Shown here piece by piece: positions 25,950 to 33,708 of a DNA stretch of 64,000 nt (position 1 is its first letter; every line of letters begins with the position of its first letter). The notes beneath the pieces were generated by a model. That model was not told where the DNA came from. It did no database searches and was given only the letters and a program-made list of their open reading frames with translations. Made by a program: the position numbers and the translations under genes. The DNA comes from Candidatus Desulfarcum epimagneticum (lineage in GTDB: Bacteria; Desulfobacterota; Desulfobacteria; Desulfobacterales; CR-1), in contig CAACVI010000012.1 in NCBI GenBank assembly GCA_900659855.1, positions 320,532 to 384,531 on the forward strand, given 5' to 3'.

Positions 25950-26309
25950 ATGAAAATCGGGGAAAAGAAGACAGGGGCGCCCCTGCCGCCGGACAAACTG
26001 TATTTTCGAATCGGCGAAGTCAGCGAAATCACCCAAATCCCCACTTATGTCCTGAGATTTTGGGAGACGGAGTTTAAAAAAATCAAACCCCAAAGGACCC
26101 CGTCGGGGCAGCGGGTGTACCGAAAAGAGGATGTGGAGCTGGTTTTAAAGATCAAACGCCTTTTGCATGACAAAAAATACACCATCCAGGGCGCCAAGCA
26201 GTTTCTGCTGACCGAAGGCGGGCAAAACCCCAAAGCCTCGGCCGGCCGGGGAAAAGCCATTGAGGAGATACGATCCGCGCTCACGGAAATCCGAAAACTC
26301 CTTGATTGA
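25950..26309 (+). CDS. MerR-family transcriptional regulator
   Basis: This 119-aa protein has an N-terminal winged helix-turn-helix: YFRIGEVSEITQIPTYVLRF, then WETEF and RTPSGQRVYRKEDVE, the hallmark of MerR DNA-binding domains. There is no long coiled coil or effector-binding domain and no Cys metal site. Small MerR proteins next to pheST are common in proteobacteria, and the target is generally not known. It lies in the same direction, 33 bases after pheT, so it is probably co-transcribed. Confidence 0.9.
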   Translation: MKIGEKKTGAPLPPDKLYFRIGEVSEITQIPTYVLRFWETEFKKIKPQRTPSGQRVYRKEDVELVLKIKRLLHDKKYTIQGAKQFLLTEGGQNPKASAGRGKAIEEIRSALTEIRKLLD

Positions 26310-26367
26310 GCCGCCGCGCCGGAATCATCCGGCGGGCCCCTTTCCTTTGACAGCCCCCCATAAATCA

Positions 26368-27561
26368 ATGAAGATAAACTCCGTTTTATACCGATACCTC
26401 TTCCGGGAGCTGCTCCAGCCTTTCGCCTTAAGCATTGTGTTTCTCACCTTTGTCTTTCTCATGACCCGGATGCTCGACATCGCCGACATGATCGTCAATC
26501 ACCGGGTGGGCATGGGGACCATTGCCCTGCTCCTGTTTTATTCCATGCCCTTTTTTCTTGAATTCATCATCCCCATGTCCGTGATGATGTCGGTTCTGCT
26601 CACCTTTTTAAGGATGTCCGCCGACAATGAAATCGCGGCCTTAAAGGCGGGGGGAATCGGCCTTTTCCACCTCCTGCCCCCGGTCCTGGCGTTTTGCCTC
26701 ATAGGGGCCCTGATGACCGCCGTCATGGCCATCTTCGGCCTGCCGGAGGGCCGGATGGCCTCCAAAAAGCTGGCCTTTGAAACCATCGCCTCAAACACCG
26801 GCCTGGGTCTTGAGGAAAGGCGCTTCAACGACCGTTTTGAAAACGTGATGTTTTACGTGGGCGCGGTGGATTCAGCCAGAGACGAGCTGCGCGACATTTT
26901 CATCGAAGACGCCCGGGACCCGGACATGAAAAGCGTCATCGCGGCCCCGAGGGGAACTTTGCGCGGCGAAAAAGGCAAGTTTGATTTTCACTTAAGACTT
27001 TACAACGGCTCCATCCACCAGGCCGCCCCCGGCTCAAAGGCGTCCCGCAACCTCCGCTTCGACACATACGACATGATCCTGTCGCTGCCTCCCCCGAGCC
27101 CGTCCGCGCAAAACGCGCCAAAGGACGAGGAAGAGATGAGCATTCCGGAGCTGCGGGCCTACATCGCCGAAAACGACGCCAACAAAGACGCCCGATATTA
27201 CCTGACTTTGATGGAGCTGCATAAAAAATTTTCCCTCCCCCTGGCATGCTTTGCCCTGGGGGTTCTGGCCTTTCCGCTGGGGATACAGTCAAAGCTGTCC
27301 AAACGCTCCTACGGAATCGGCCTGGGCATGATTTTTTTCATCCTTTATTACCTGATGCTGTCCGCCGGATGGGTCTTCGGAGAGGCCGGGGTTTACCCGC
27401 CCTTTATCGGGATGTGGGCGCCCAACCTGGTCATGGGCGCCATCGGCCTGGCCCTTCTTTTCGCAAGCGCCCGGGAATACGCCCTTTCGCTGGATTTCAT
27501 ACGGGATTCAGCAAGGGCCGTTCTGAAACGTTTTCCCCAAAGACCCAAAGGCGCCCGTTAG
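26368..27561 (+). CDS. lptF: LPS export permease LptF
   Basis: LptF and LptG form the inner-membrane part of the LptB2FG transporter, which extracts lipopolysaccharide and drives it along the Lpt bridge. The 397-aa protein starts MKINSVLYRYLFRELLQPF. It has three N-terminal TM helices, a periplasmic jellyroll region (about 120-290) and three C-terminal TM helices, as in the YjgP/YjgQ family. The ATG at 26368 was chosen because upstream residues are Pro/Arg-rich and run into the MerR gene. lptG begins two bases after the stop. Confidence 0.93.
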   Translation: MKINSVLYRYLFRELLQPFALSIVFLTFVFLMTRMLDIADMIVNHRVGMGTIALLLFYSMPFFLEFIIPMSVMMSVLLTFLRMSADNEIAALKAGGIGLFHLLPPVLAFCLIGALMTAVMAIFGLPEGRMASKKLAFETIASNTGLGLEERRFNDRFENVMFYVGAVDSARDELRDIFIEDARDPDMKSVIAAPRGTLRGEKGKFDFHLRLYNGSIHQAAPGSKASRNLRFDTYDMILSLPPPSPSAQNAPKDEEEMSIPELRAYIAENDANKDARYYLTLMELHKKFSLPLACFALGVLAFPLGIQSKLSKRSYGIGLGMIFFILYYLMLSAGWVFGEAGVYPPFIGMWAPNLVMGAIGLALLFASAREYALSLDFIRDSARAVLKRFPQRPKGAR

Positions 27562-27563
27562 CC

Positions 27564-28640
27564 ATGCTCATTGTCCACCGCCACATCATCAAAGAAATCG
27601 CCCGGCATTTTTACATCATCATTTTAACGGTCATCGGCATTTACCTGGCTGTGGATTTCTTTGAAAAGATAGACGATTTTATCGAAGCCGGGCTGGGATT
27701 TCCGGCCGCCTTGCGGTTCTTTGTCTTTAAAATCCCTTTCATCGCGGCCCAGATCACGCCGGTGGGCATCCTTTTGTCCGTCCTGACCACTTTCGCCCTC
27801 ATGAGCCGGCGAAACGAGATCATCGCGTTAAAAAGCGCCGGGGCTCCCCCCCGCCATATCCTGGCCCCGGCCCTGGCCGTGGGCCTCGCCGCCTCTTTCA
27901 TCCTTTTTTTTATTTCCGAGGCGGTGGTCCCCATCACCATGGACAAGGCCAACCGGATCTGGTTTCACGATGTCCGAAAAGAGTCGGGCCTTGTGTCCGA
28001 CCAGACCGACATATGGCTCAAAAAAGGCGCCGCCATCGCCCACATCCAGCGCTACCACATCCATGAAAACGCCATGTTCCAAATCACGATCAACGAATTC
28101 GATGAAAACTTCGCCATCAAAAAACGCATGGACGCCCAAAAGGGCGAGTTTACAAAAGACAAAAAGTGGTTACTCTATAAAGTGATGACGCAAACCTTCG
28201 GCCCCGGTGGAAACACGGGGGTCCGGTTTGATGAAAAGAAAAAGGAAGATTTGAATTTCGCGCCCGAAGATATCCGGCGAATCGCCCGGAAATCCGAGGA
28301 GATGAATTTTTCGGCCCTTTACCGCTACATGAAAAAAATCGAGTCCGAGGGCTATGACGCCACGCGTTACCGGGTGGATCTGTACGCCAAATTTTCCTTT
28401 CCCTTTGTGTGCGTGATCATGTGCCTGGCCGGAATCGGCGTGGGGTTGAGAAAAAGGGTCCGGGACGCGCTTCCCGCGGGGATGGCTTTTGGAATCGCGC
28501 TGGCCTTTTTTTACTGGGTGTTTTACAGCTTCTGTCTTTCTTTGGGATACGGAAAGATTCTAAGCCCCCTGGTGTCGGTTCTTTCCCCCAACATGGTTTT
28601 TTTATGCTTCGGAATATACCTGGCGGCGGACTCGAAATAG
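27564..28640 (+). CDS. lptG: LPS export permease LptG
   Basis: This is the second YjgP/YjgQ-family permease, 358 aa, starting MLIVHRHIIKEIARHFYIII. TM helices lie near residues 12-32, 55-80 and 98-118 and again in the C-terminal third (PFVCVIMCLAGIGVGLRKRVRD). The central periplasmic domain is about 125-260. It is coupled to lptF with a two-base gap and presumably works with it and a distant LptB ATPase not present in this window. Confidence 0.93.
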   Translation: MLIVHRHIIKEIARHFYIIILTVIGIYLAVDFFEKIDDFIEAGLGFPAALRFFVFKIPFIAAQITPVGILLSVLTTFALMSRRNEIIALKSAGAPPRHILAPALAVGLAASFILFFISEAVVPITMDKANRIWFHDVRKESGLVSDQTDIWLKKGAAIAHIQRYHIHENAMFQITINEFDENFAIKKRMDAQKGEFTKDKKWLLYKVMTQTFGPGGNTGVRFDEKKKEDLNFAPEDIRRIARKSEEMNFSALYRYMKKIESEGYDATRYRVDLYAKFSFPFVCVIMCLAGIGVGLRKRVRDALPAGMAFGIALAFFYWVFYSFCLSLGYGKILSPLVSVLSPNMVFLCFGIYLAADSK

Positions 28641-28692
28641 CGCCGCGTTTTTATTTTTTTTAACACATTATCAAACAGGAGAGAGCGCAGAT

Positions 28693-29541
28693 ATGGAAGT
28701 CATCAGCGGAGGCGGCGGAAGCTGCGGGGCCGCCCAGCAGCAGCAGGCCCAGAAAAAACAGAAAGAATCGGTTCAAAACTCCCTGGCCAAAATAAAAAAC
28801 AAGCTCATCGTCATGAGCGGAAAGGGCGGGGTGGGAAAAACCAGCTCCTCCGTCAACCTGGCCATGGCCCTGGCCGCCATGAAACGCGACGTGGGCATCA
28901 TGGACGTGGATCTGCACGGCCCGGACATCCCCCGGATGATGGGGCTGTCGGGCATGATGGACTTAAGCCCGAAAAAAAAGCTCAAACCCATTCGATACTC
29001 GGATCGCCTGGGCGCGGTCTCCATCGAATCCCTCACCGCCAGCAAGGACGAGGCCATCATCTGGCGGGGGCCCATCAAATATTCGGCCATTCAGCAGTTC
29101 ATCGGGGACGTGGAATGGGGGGACCTGGATGATCTGATCATCGACGCCCCTCCCGGGACCGGCGACGAGCCCCTGACGGTGGCCCAGACCATCAAAGACG
29201 CCAAAGCCATCATTGTCACCACTCCCCAGGAAGTATCTCTGGCCGACGTGAGAAAATCCATCAATTTCTGCAAAACCGTCAATATGGAGATTTTCGGCCT
29301 GATTGAAAACATGAGCGGCTTCACATGCCCCCATTGCGACAAAACCGTGGATCTTTTCGGCAAAGGCGGCGGCGAAAAAACCGCCTCGGACGCCGGAATC
29401 CCTTTCCTGGGAAGCATCCCCTTTGATCTTAATGTGGTGGCCTGCGGAGACGCCGGCGTCTCCCTGTCCGACCGGCATCCGGACTCCCCGGTGGCCAAAG
29501 CCTTCGAGGATATCGCGAAAAAAATCGTCGAACGGACATAA
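28693..29541 (+). CDS. mrp: Mrp/NBP35-type Fe-S cluster carrier ATPase
   Basis: This is a cytosolic P-loop ATPase that carries and transfers Fe-S clusters. The 282-aa protein has a deviant Walker A GKGGVGKTSS (about 43-52), switch regions DVDLHGPDIPRMMG and DAPPGTGDEPLT, and a C-terminal CPHC pair that binds the bridging 4Fe-4S cluster. The short N-terminus is rich in Gly and Gln with one Cys (GGGGSCGAAQQQQAQ), a form common in Desulfobacterota. A perfect 9-bp hairpin follows it at 29550-29574. Confidence 0.92.
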   Translation: MEVISGGGGSCGAAQQQQAQKKQKESVQNSLAKIKNKLIVMSGKGGVGKTSSSVNLAMALAAMKRDVGIMDVDLHGPDIPRMMGLSGMMDLSPKKKLKPIRYSDRLGAVSIESLTASKDEAIIWRGPIKYSAIQQFIGDVEWGDLDDLIIDAPPGTGDEPLTVAQTIKDAKAIIVTTPQEVSLADVRKSINFCKTVNMEIFGLIENMSGFTCPHCDKTVDLFGKGGGEKTASDAGIPFLGSIPFDLNVVACGDAGVSLSDRHPDSPVAKAFEDIAKKIVERT

Positions 29542-29549
29542 CCAAAAAA

Positions 29550-29574
29550 CGGGCGGGCTTTAATCGCCCGCCCG
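29550..29574. terminator. Strong hairpin after mrp (probable terminator)
   Basis: The 9-bp perfect stem CGGGCGGGC / GCCCGCCCG has a 7-base loop and is flanked by A-runs on both sides. It lies 9 bases after the mrp stop and 26 bases before the next gene. The U-tract is on the opposite strand, so efficiency on the plus strand is uncertain. Confidence 0.5.
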
Positions 29575-29599
29575 AAAAAAACAAAAAGGACGCGTCGGC

Positions 29600-30277
29600 A
29601 TGGCCGGGAGAGAAAGCTCCGGAAGGCGGCTGAAAAAAACGGTTTTAAAACAGCTTCAGGAAAAAGACTTTGAAAAAGGCCTGGCCCGAATCCGGTCCCT
29701 TCCCCCGAGAAAAGCGGTGAATCCCCTTTTCTCCTTCTTTTTTCACCCAAAGCCGCTGGTGAGGTGGCGGGCCGTCTCGGCCATGGGGGCGGCGACCGCC
29801 TCGCTGGCGGAAACAGATATGGAATCGGCCCGGGTGATCATGCGCCGGCTCATGTGGAGTCTCAATGACGAATCCGGGGGCATCGGCTGGGGCTCTCCCG
29901 AGGCCATGGGAGAGATCATGGCCCAAAGCCATGCCCTGGCCCGGGAATACGCGAGCATCCTGATCGAATTCACAAGGGAAGCGGGAAACTACATCGAGCA
30001 TCCCCTTTTGCAGCAAGGCGTCCTGTGGGGGGTGGGGCGCCTGGCCGGCCGGCGGCCGGAGCTGGCCCGGGACGGAATCGGGCCGGTGTCCGTGTTTCTG
30101 GAATCCGACGATCCGGCGAAGCGGGGCCTGGCCGCCTGGGCCCTGGCCCCTTTAAAATTCTCGCCTGAAAAAGCGCTTCTGGACCGCCTTTTAAACGACA
30201 GAGCCGAGCTGGATTTCTACTCCCGGGGCGAAATCCGATCCCGCCCCGTCCAGTGGTTCGCCCGGGCTTTCGCTTAG
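29600..30277 (+). CDS. HEAT-like helical protein, DVU0298 family
   Basis: This 225-aa all-helical protein has HEAT-like units (HPKPLVRWRAVSAMGAA; DPAKRGLAAWALAPL). It resembles a conserved protein of sulfate reducers that I know as the DVU0298 family; its function is unknown. Features include RLMWSLNDESGGIGWGSPEA and GNYIEHPLLQQGVLWGVGRLA, which suggest a scaffold or lyase-type (PBS/HEAT) fold. Its stop codon overlaps the stop of the convergent rhodanese-ferritin gene, so no terminator separates them. Confidence 0.75.
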   Translation: MAGRESSGRRLKKTVLKQLQEKDFEKGLARIRSLPPRKAVNPLFSFFFHPKPLVRWRAVSAMGAATASLAETDMESARVIMRRLMWSLNDESGGIGWGSPEAMGEIMAQSHALAREYASILIEFTREAGNYIEHPLLQQGVLWGVGRLAGRRPELARDGIGPVSVFLESDDPAKRGLAAWALAPLKFSPEKALLDRLLNDRAELDFYSRGEIRSRPVQWFARAFA

Positions 30278-31125
30278 GCCCGCCCCCGCCCCCCCGCGAT
30301 CTCATCCATCAACCGGCCCAGACGCCTTAAATGCTCGCGCTCCTCATCGGCGATTTGGGACAAAACGGCCCGGCTTTCGGGATTTTCAGTCCTTTGGGAA
30401 ACCCTTGAATACAGGTCAAACGCCTGGTTTTCAATGGACATGGCCAAAGACACGATATCCTCTTCGGACTCCCAGTCGGGCATGAAAAGCCCGGCGTACT
30501 CTTCGGTGGAAAGGCCCCCCTCCACCACTTCGGGAAGCAGACGGCTTTCAAACTCCTCCCGGGAAAGCGGCTTTCGGGTCATGGCGATGTAGGCCTCAAA
30601 CACATGGTCCTGGTGCTTGGTTTCAATGTCGGAAAGCAATCGGAACAGCTTTCGGGCCCCCGGGCTTTCCACCCGGTCCATCATGGACAGGTAAAAATCC
30701 CGCAAACCGCGCTCAAGGGAATAGGCCGCCACCAGGGTCTTTTCTGGAGACTCTTTGCCGTCGAACAGCTCAATCCCCCTCTCCTCGCCTTTGAAAGCGA
30801 CCCCGGCCTCCCATGACCGAATCCCCCCTGAAAGATCATACACGTTTTCAAACCCCTTCCCCATCATCAACTGGGCGGCCGTCCGGCTGCGCGCGCCCGC
30901 CGCTCAGTACACGATGATTTTCTTTTCGGGGTCGATCTCGTCCAGCCGGTCGGGCAGCTCGGGAAGGGGGATGAGCACAGCGCCCGGAAGGCGCCCCGAC
31001 TCATACTCCTGGGGCTGGCGCACATCCAGCGCGATAAAATCGTCCAGGGGGGCCTCGTCCATATAGGCCCGGGCCTGTTCGGCGTCAAAGGATTTCACCC
31101 GTGTGAAAAACGGTTTCCATTTCAT
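30274..31125 (-). CDS. Rhodanese-ferritin-like fusion, probable selenoprotein (in-frame TGA as selenocysteine)
   Basis: Reading through a single in-frame TGA at 30906-30904 joins a 73-codon N-terminal part to a 209-codon remainder in the same frame, giving 283 aa. Residues 1-105 form a rhodanese domain: LDVRQPQEYESGRLPGAVLIPL, then KKIIVY-TGA-AAGARSRTAAQL, then GFENVYDLSGGIRSWE. The TGA falls precisely where rhodaneses have the catalytic Cys of the C-x-x-G-x-R-S loop, so it most likely encodes selenocysteine. Residues about 120-275 are a ferritin-like four-helix region with Glu/His ligands (ETKHQDH and DEEREHLRRL). The pair suggests peroxide or sulfur-stress chemistry near the peroxiredoxin gene upstream. 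A sequencing error (TGC or TGT to TGA) is the main alternative. Confidence 0.8.
30873..30898 (-). promoter_or_regulatory. Candidate bacterial SECIS hairpin just after the TGA
   Basis: In the mRNA, GGGCG pairs with CGCCC, and an inner GCC/GGC stem closes a GGAC loop about 19 nt after the UGA. This fits the usual bacterial distance and the preference for G in the apical loop. The region is so GC-rich that chance folding is possible. Confidence 0.4.
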
Positions 31126-31248
31126 TGCGTGTTCTTCCTTTCACTGTTTGCTTCTCGTGGGCGCCCATGCCCGATGTCCGCCGGGCCGGGAAAAAACCAA
31201 GCGTCTCCCGGCATCTCCCCGGGAAGAGGACTATGCCGGGAAGGCGTT

Positions 31249-31908
31249 TCACCTGGGCTGTTTGACGATTCTTAAATAAGGCTTGACGGCTTTCCAGCCA
31301 TCCGGGAACATTTCTCCCGCCTCTTCATCCGAAACAGCGGGAACGATGATGACATCCTCGCCCTGTTTCCAGTTTGCGGGGGTGGCCACTTTATGTTTGG
31401 CCGTCAACTGCATGGAATCGAGCGCCCGAAGAATTTCATCGAAATTCCGCCCGGTGGTCATGGGATAGGTCAGCATCAATTTGATTTTTTTGTCCGGGCC
31501 GATAACAAACAGGGACCTGACCGTGGCGTTGGCCATAGCCGCGCGCCCCTCTGATCCGCCCTCCTCTTCAGCGGGAAGCATGTTATACAGCTTGGCCACA
31601 GCCAGATCGCTGTCGCCGATCATGGGATAGCGAACCGCGTGGCCCTGGGTCTCCTCAATATCCCCGACCCACTCTTCGTGACTTTCAACCGGGTCCACGC
31701 TCAACCCGATAATCTTACAGTTTCTTTTGGCGAATTCCGCCTCCAGGCCGGCCACGAGGCCCAGTTCCGTGGTGCACACCGGGGTGAAATCCTTGGGGTG
31801 TGAGAACAATATCCCCCAGCCGTCGCCCAGCCATTCATGGAAATCAATCTCCCCTTGGGTCGTTTTCGCAATAAAATTAGGTGCTTCATCGTTTATCCTA
31901 AGCGCCAT
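31249..31908 (-). CDS. Peroxiredoxin, Prx6 (1-Cys) type
   Basis: This thiol peroxidase reduces H2O2 and organic peroxides. The 219-aa protein has the active site HPKDFTPVCTTELG (peroxidatic Cys about residue 45), the supporting Arg region ATVRSLFVIGPD, and the long C-terminal domain (about 160-219) typical of the Prx6 subfamily. AAGGAGG precedes its ATG. It lies directly upstream of the rhodanese-ferritin gene in the same direction, separated by about 120 bases, which fits a shared oxidative-stress role. Confidence 0.93.
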   Translation of the reverse strand: MALRINDEAPNFIAKTTQGEIDFHEWLGDGWGILFSHPKDFTPVCTTELGLVAGLEAEFAKRNCKIIGLSVDPVESHEEWVGDIEETQGHAVRYPMIGDSDLAVAKLYNMLPAEEEGGSEGRAAMANATVRSLFVIGPDKKIKLMLTYPMTTGRNFDEILRALDSMQLTAKHKVATPANWKQGEDVIIVPAVSDEEAGEMFPDGWKAVKPYLRIVKQPR

Positions 31909-32104
31909 AACATCCTCCTTGATTCAATTAAAAGATTCCGGTCCCCATACATAAAGAATAATGAATAACGTTTTGTTTGTCAAGGAGGTTTTTTAAAAAA
32001 TAAATATTCACATATTGATCTATATTTTTTTCAATTTTTGCGAACCGTCACACCGACGCCATTGAATCCACAGGGCGTGTCCACTGCCGGAACGATTTCC
32101 TGGG

Positions 32105-32165
32105 CTAAAAGGTGAGCGTCCCGATGATGACGCCCACTGTGGCGCCGATCTCCAGGCTGTTTTTC
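32105..32165 (-). pseudogene. Fragment of a second TRAP permease gene
   Basis: The minus strand reads KNSLEIGATVGVIIGTLTF and then a stop. This closely matches ENSLKIGATVGV-(GI)-IIGTLTF inside the intact TRAP permease (about 34196-34265). The DNA is similarly near-identical. It is about 20 codons long, has no other TRAP sequence beside it, and lies in the gap between the peroxiredoxin and ATP-grasp genes. Confidence 0.8.
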
Positions 32166-32174
32166 GGCGGCGTT

Positions 32175-33386
32175 TCACCCGGCGCCTCGTCTGGGCGTGA
32201 CAAATTCCTTCAAATCCGAATTCAGTATCCGCCTCAGCTCGTCAAAACGCTCGCCGCGGGTTTCGGTGAACAAAAAACCGAAGACGGGATATTTCCGGAA
32301 GTCTGTTTTTCTCAGCTCCAGGGGCTTTTCAAAGCGCGAGAGCAGTTTGTCGTAATCAAACGAGGCGATGTCCTCCCCGTCGATCCCGGTGGAATTGTCC
32401 AGAACCACCAGTCCGAAAACCCGACCCTCTTTGCCCTTGAGAAGCGTCGGCCAGTCCGGTTTTTCCTGAAAATAATAACACAGGTAGGGATTGAGCCCAT
32501 AGGCCATGAAGGCCATGTCCGCCGTCGTGCACCAGCCTCCGAAGCGCAGGGGATTGACTTCGATGGGCCGAAGGGTCCCATGGGAATCTTTTCTCAGCTC
32601 GATATGGGCCGGGAAACGCCTCGCCCCCGCCGCCCGGCCGATTTTTCGGGCAAAGCCGGTGAATGCCTCCAGATGGTCCCTGATGATGTCGGCGGAGGAG
32701 ACGTACACCCGGTCGCTGACGTCGTCATTTGAGGAAAAAAAATGTTTCATAATGTTCAAGACCACCGGCCCCCCGTCCGAATCGTAATAAACGTCAAAGG
32801 CGAATTCCTCGCCTTCCACGCATTCCTCCATGATAAAGGAGCGGGTGTTCAGGACTTCCCCGGGATACAGGCCCCTGAGCTGATCGACCTCTTCCATGAT
32901 GGCGTCCACGGCGTCCGTCCATTCCCGGCGGTTTGAGACCTTATGCACGCCCATGCTGAAAAAACCCGCCGCCGGTTTGATGACAAAGGGAAGGGGCATG
33001 TCCAGGTCCTCAAAGGCGATCTTTCTCAAGTCCTCAAGGGCCGCCCCCCGGAAGCGAAAATCCGGAAAAACGCCGCGCGTCAACTCCCGGAATTTGAGCT
33101 TGTTTTTAAACACCTGGATCCGACGGGGAATGTCGGTGAACCCCAGACGCTCGGATATCCATCCGATGGAATTTTCAGATGTGGCGTAAAGGAGGGGATT
33201 TTGGGACCCTCGAACCATTTCGACGGCCTCGTCTTCGGAAACGACCCGGGTCCCGGGATAGAGCCCCATTTCTTTGGCCGCGTCCAGCCCCGCCACGGGA
33301 ATGGCGTGGTCTCTGACCGTCTTTTTAAAAAAATCAGACACATAGGGTTTATCCGCGAAAAACATCCTCTCCGGCTCCTTTTTCAT
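32175..33386 (-). CDS. ATP-grasp domain protein
   Basis: This 403-aa protein has an ATP-grasp architecture. There is an N-terminal Rossmann-like part, then PFVIKPAAGFFSMGVHKV (nucleotide-binding Lys and Gly-rich loop, about residue 133), EECVEGEEFAFDVYYD, and the Mg/ATP-binding RPIEVNPLRFGGW near residue 270. ATP-grasp enzymes join a carboxylate to an amine or thiol via an acyl-phosphate. The acceptor cannot be told, but the general form resembles amino-acid or peptide ligases. The ATG at 33386 was chosen over a TTG at 33404; GAGG lies upstream. It follows a 74-aa helical protein by 14 bases, probably in the same transcript. Confidence 0.8.
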   Translation of the reverse strand: MKKEPERMFFADKPYVSDFFKKTVRDHAIPVAGLDAAKEMGLYPGTRVVSEDEAVEMVRGSQNPLLYATSENSIGWISERLGFTDIPRRIQVFKNKLKFRELTRGVFPDFRFRGAALEDLRKIAFEDLDMPLPFVIKPAAGFFSMGVHKVSNRREWTDAVDAIMEEVDQLRGLYPGEVLNTRSFIMEECVEGEEFAFDVYYDSDGGPVVLNIMKHFFSSNDDVSDRVYVSSADIIRDHLEAFTGFARKIGRAAGARRFPAHIELRKDSHGTLRPIEVNPLRFGGWCTTADMAFMAYGLNPYLCYYFQEKPDWPTLLKGKEGRVFGLVVLDNSTGIDGEDIASFDYDKLLSRFEKPLELRKTDFRKYPVFGFLFTETRGERFDELRRILNSDLKEFVTPRRGAG

Positions 33387-33400
33387 TTCAGCACACGTCC

Positions 33401-33625
33401 TCAATCACCGCCCAAAAAATCATCGTCCAGAAGATCAAGAGACATCACATCCTCGGCGATCTTAAAAAAAACCCCGAGAGATTCGCTGAGGTTCTTCACT
33501 GTCCGGCTGTAAAGCTCTTTTTCCTCCATCGTCTTGGCTTTGGACATCGATTTTAAAACATTGTCCAACTCCTTTGCCATCCGGTCCATTGTTTTGTCCA
33601 TATCAACCAAGTGACTTCCGCTCAT
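33401..33625 (-). CDS. Small helical protein (74 aa), unknown function
   Basis: It begins MSGSHLVDMDKTMDRMAKEL after a good AGGAGG and is predicted to be fully helical, with heptad-like hydrophobics and an acidic end (DLLDDDFLGGD). I do not recognise a family. It sits 14 bases upstream of the ATP-grasp gene and about 80 bases downstream of the TRAP permease stop, on the same strand. The tight spacing suggests a functional link to the ATP-grasp enzyme, as a partner or substrate; this is inference. Confidence 0.6.
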   Translation of the reverse strand: MSGSHLVDMDKTMDRMAKELDNVLKSMSKAKTMEEKELYSRTVKNLSESLGVFFKIAEDVMSLDLLDDDFLGGD

Positions 33626-33708
33626 GTCGCTCCTCCTGTTTTGTCTTTTTGTTTTTCTCCCGGACGCCGTCCATTCTTTCCGGCGACCGTTCAAAAATTC
33701 CAGTTTTT

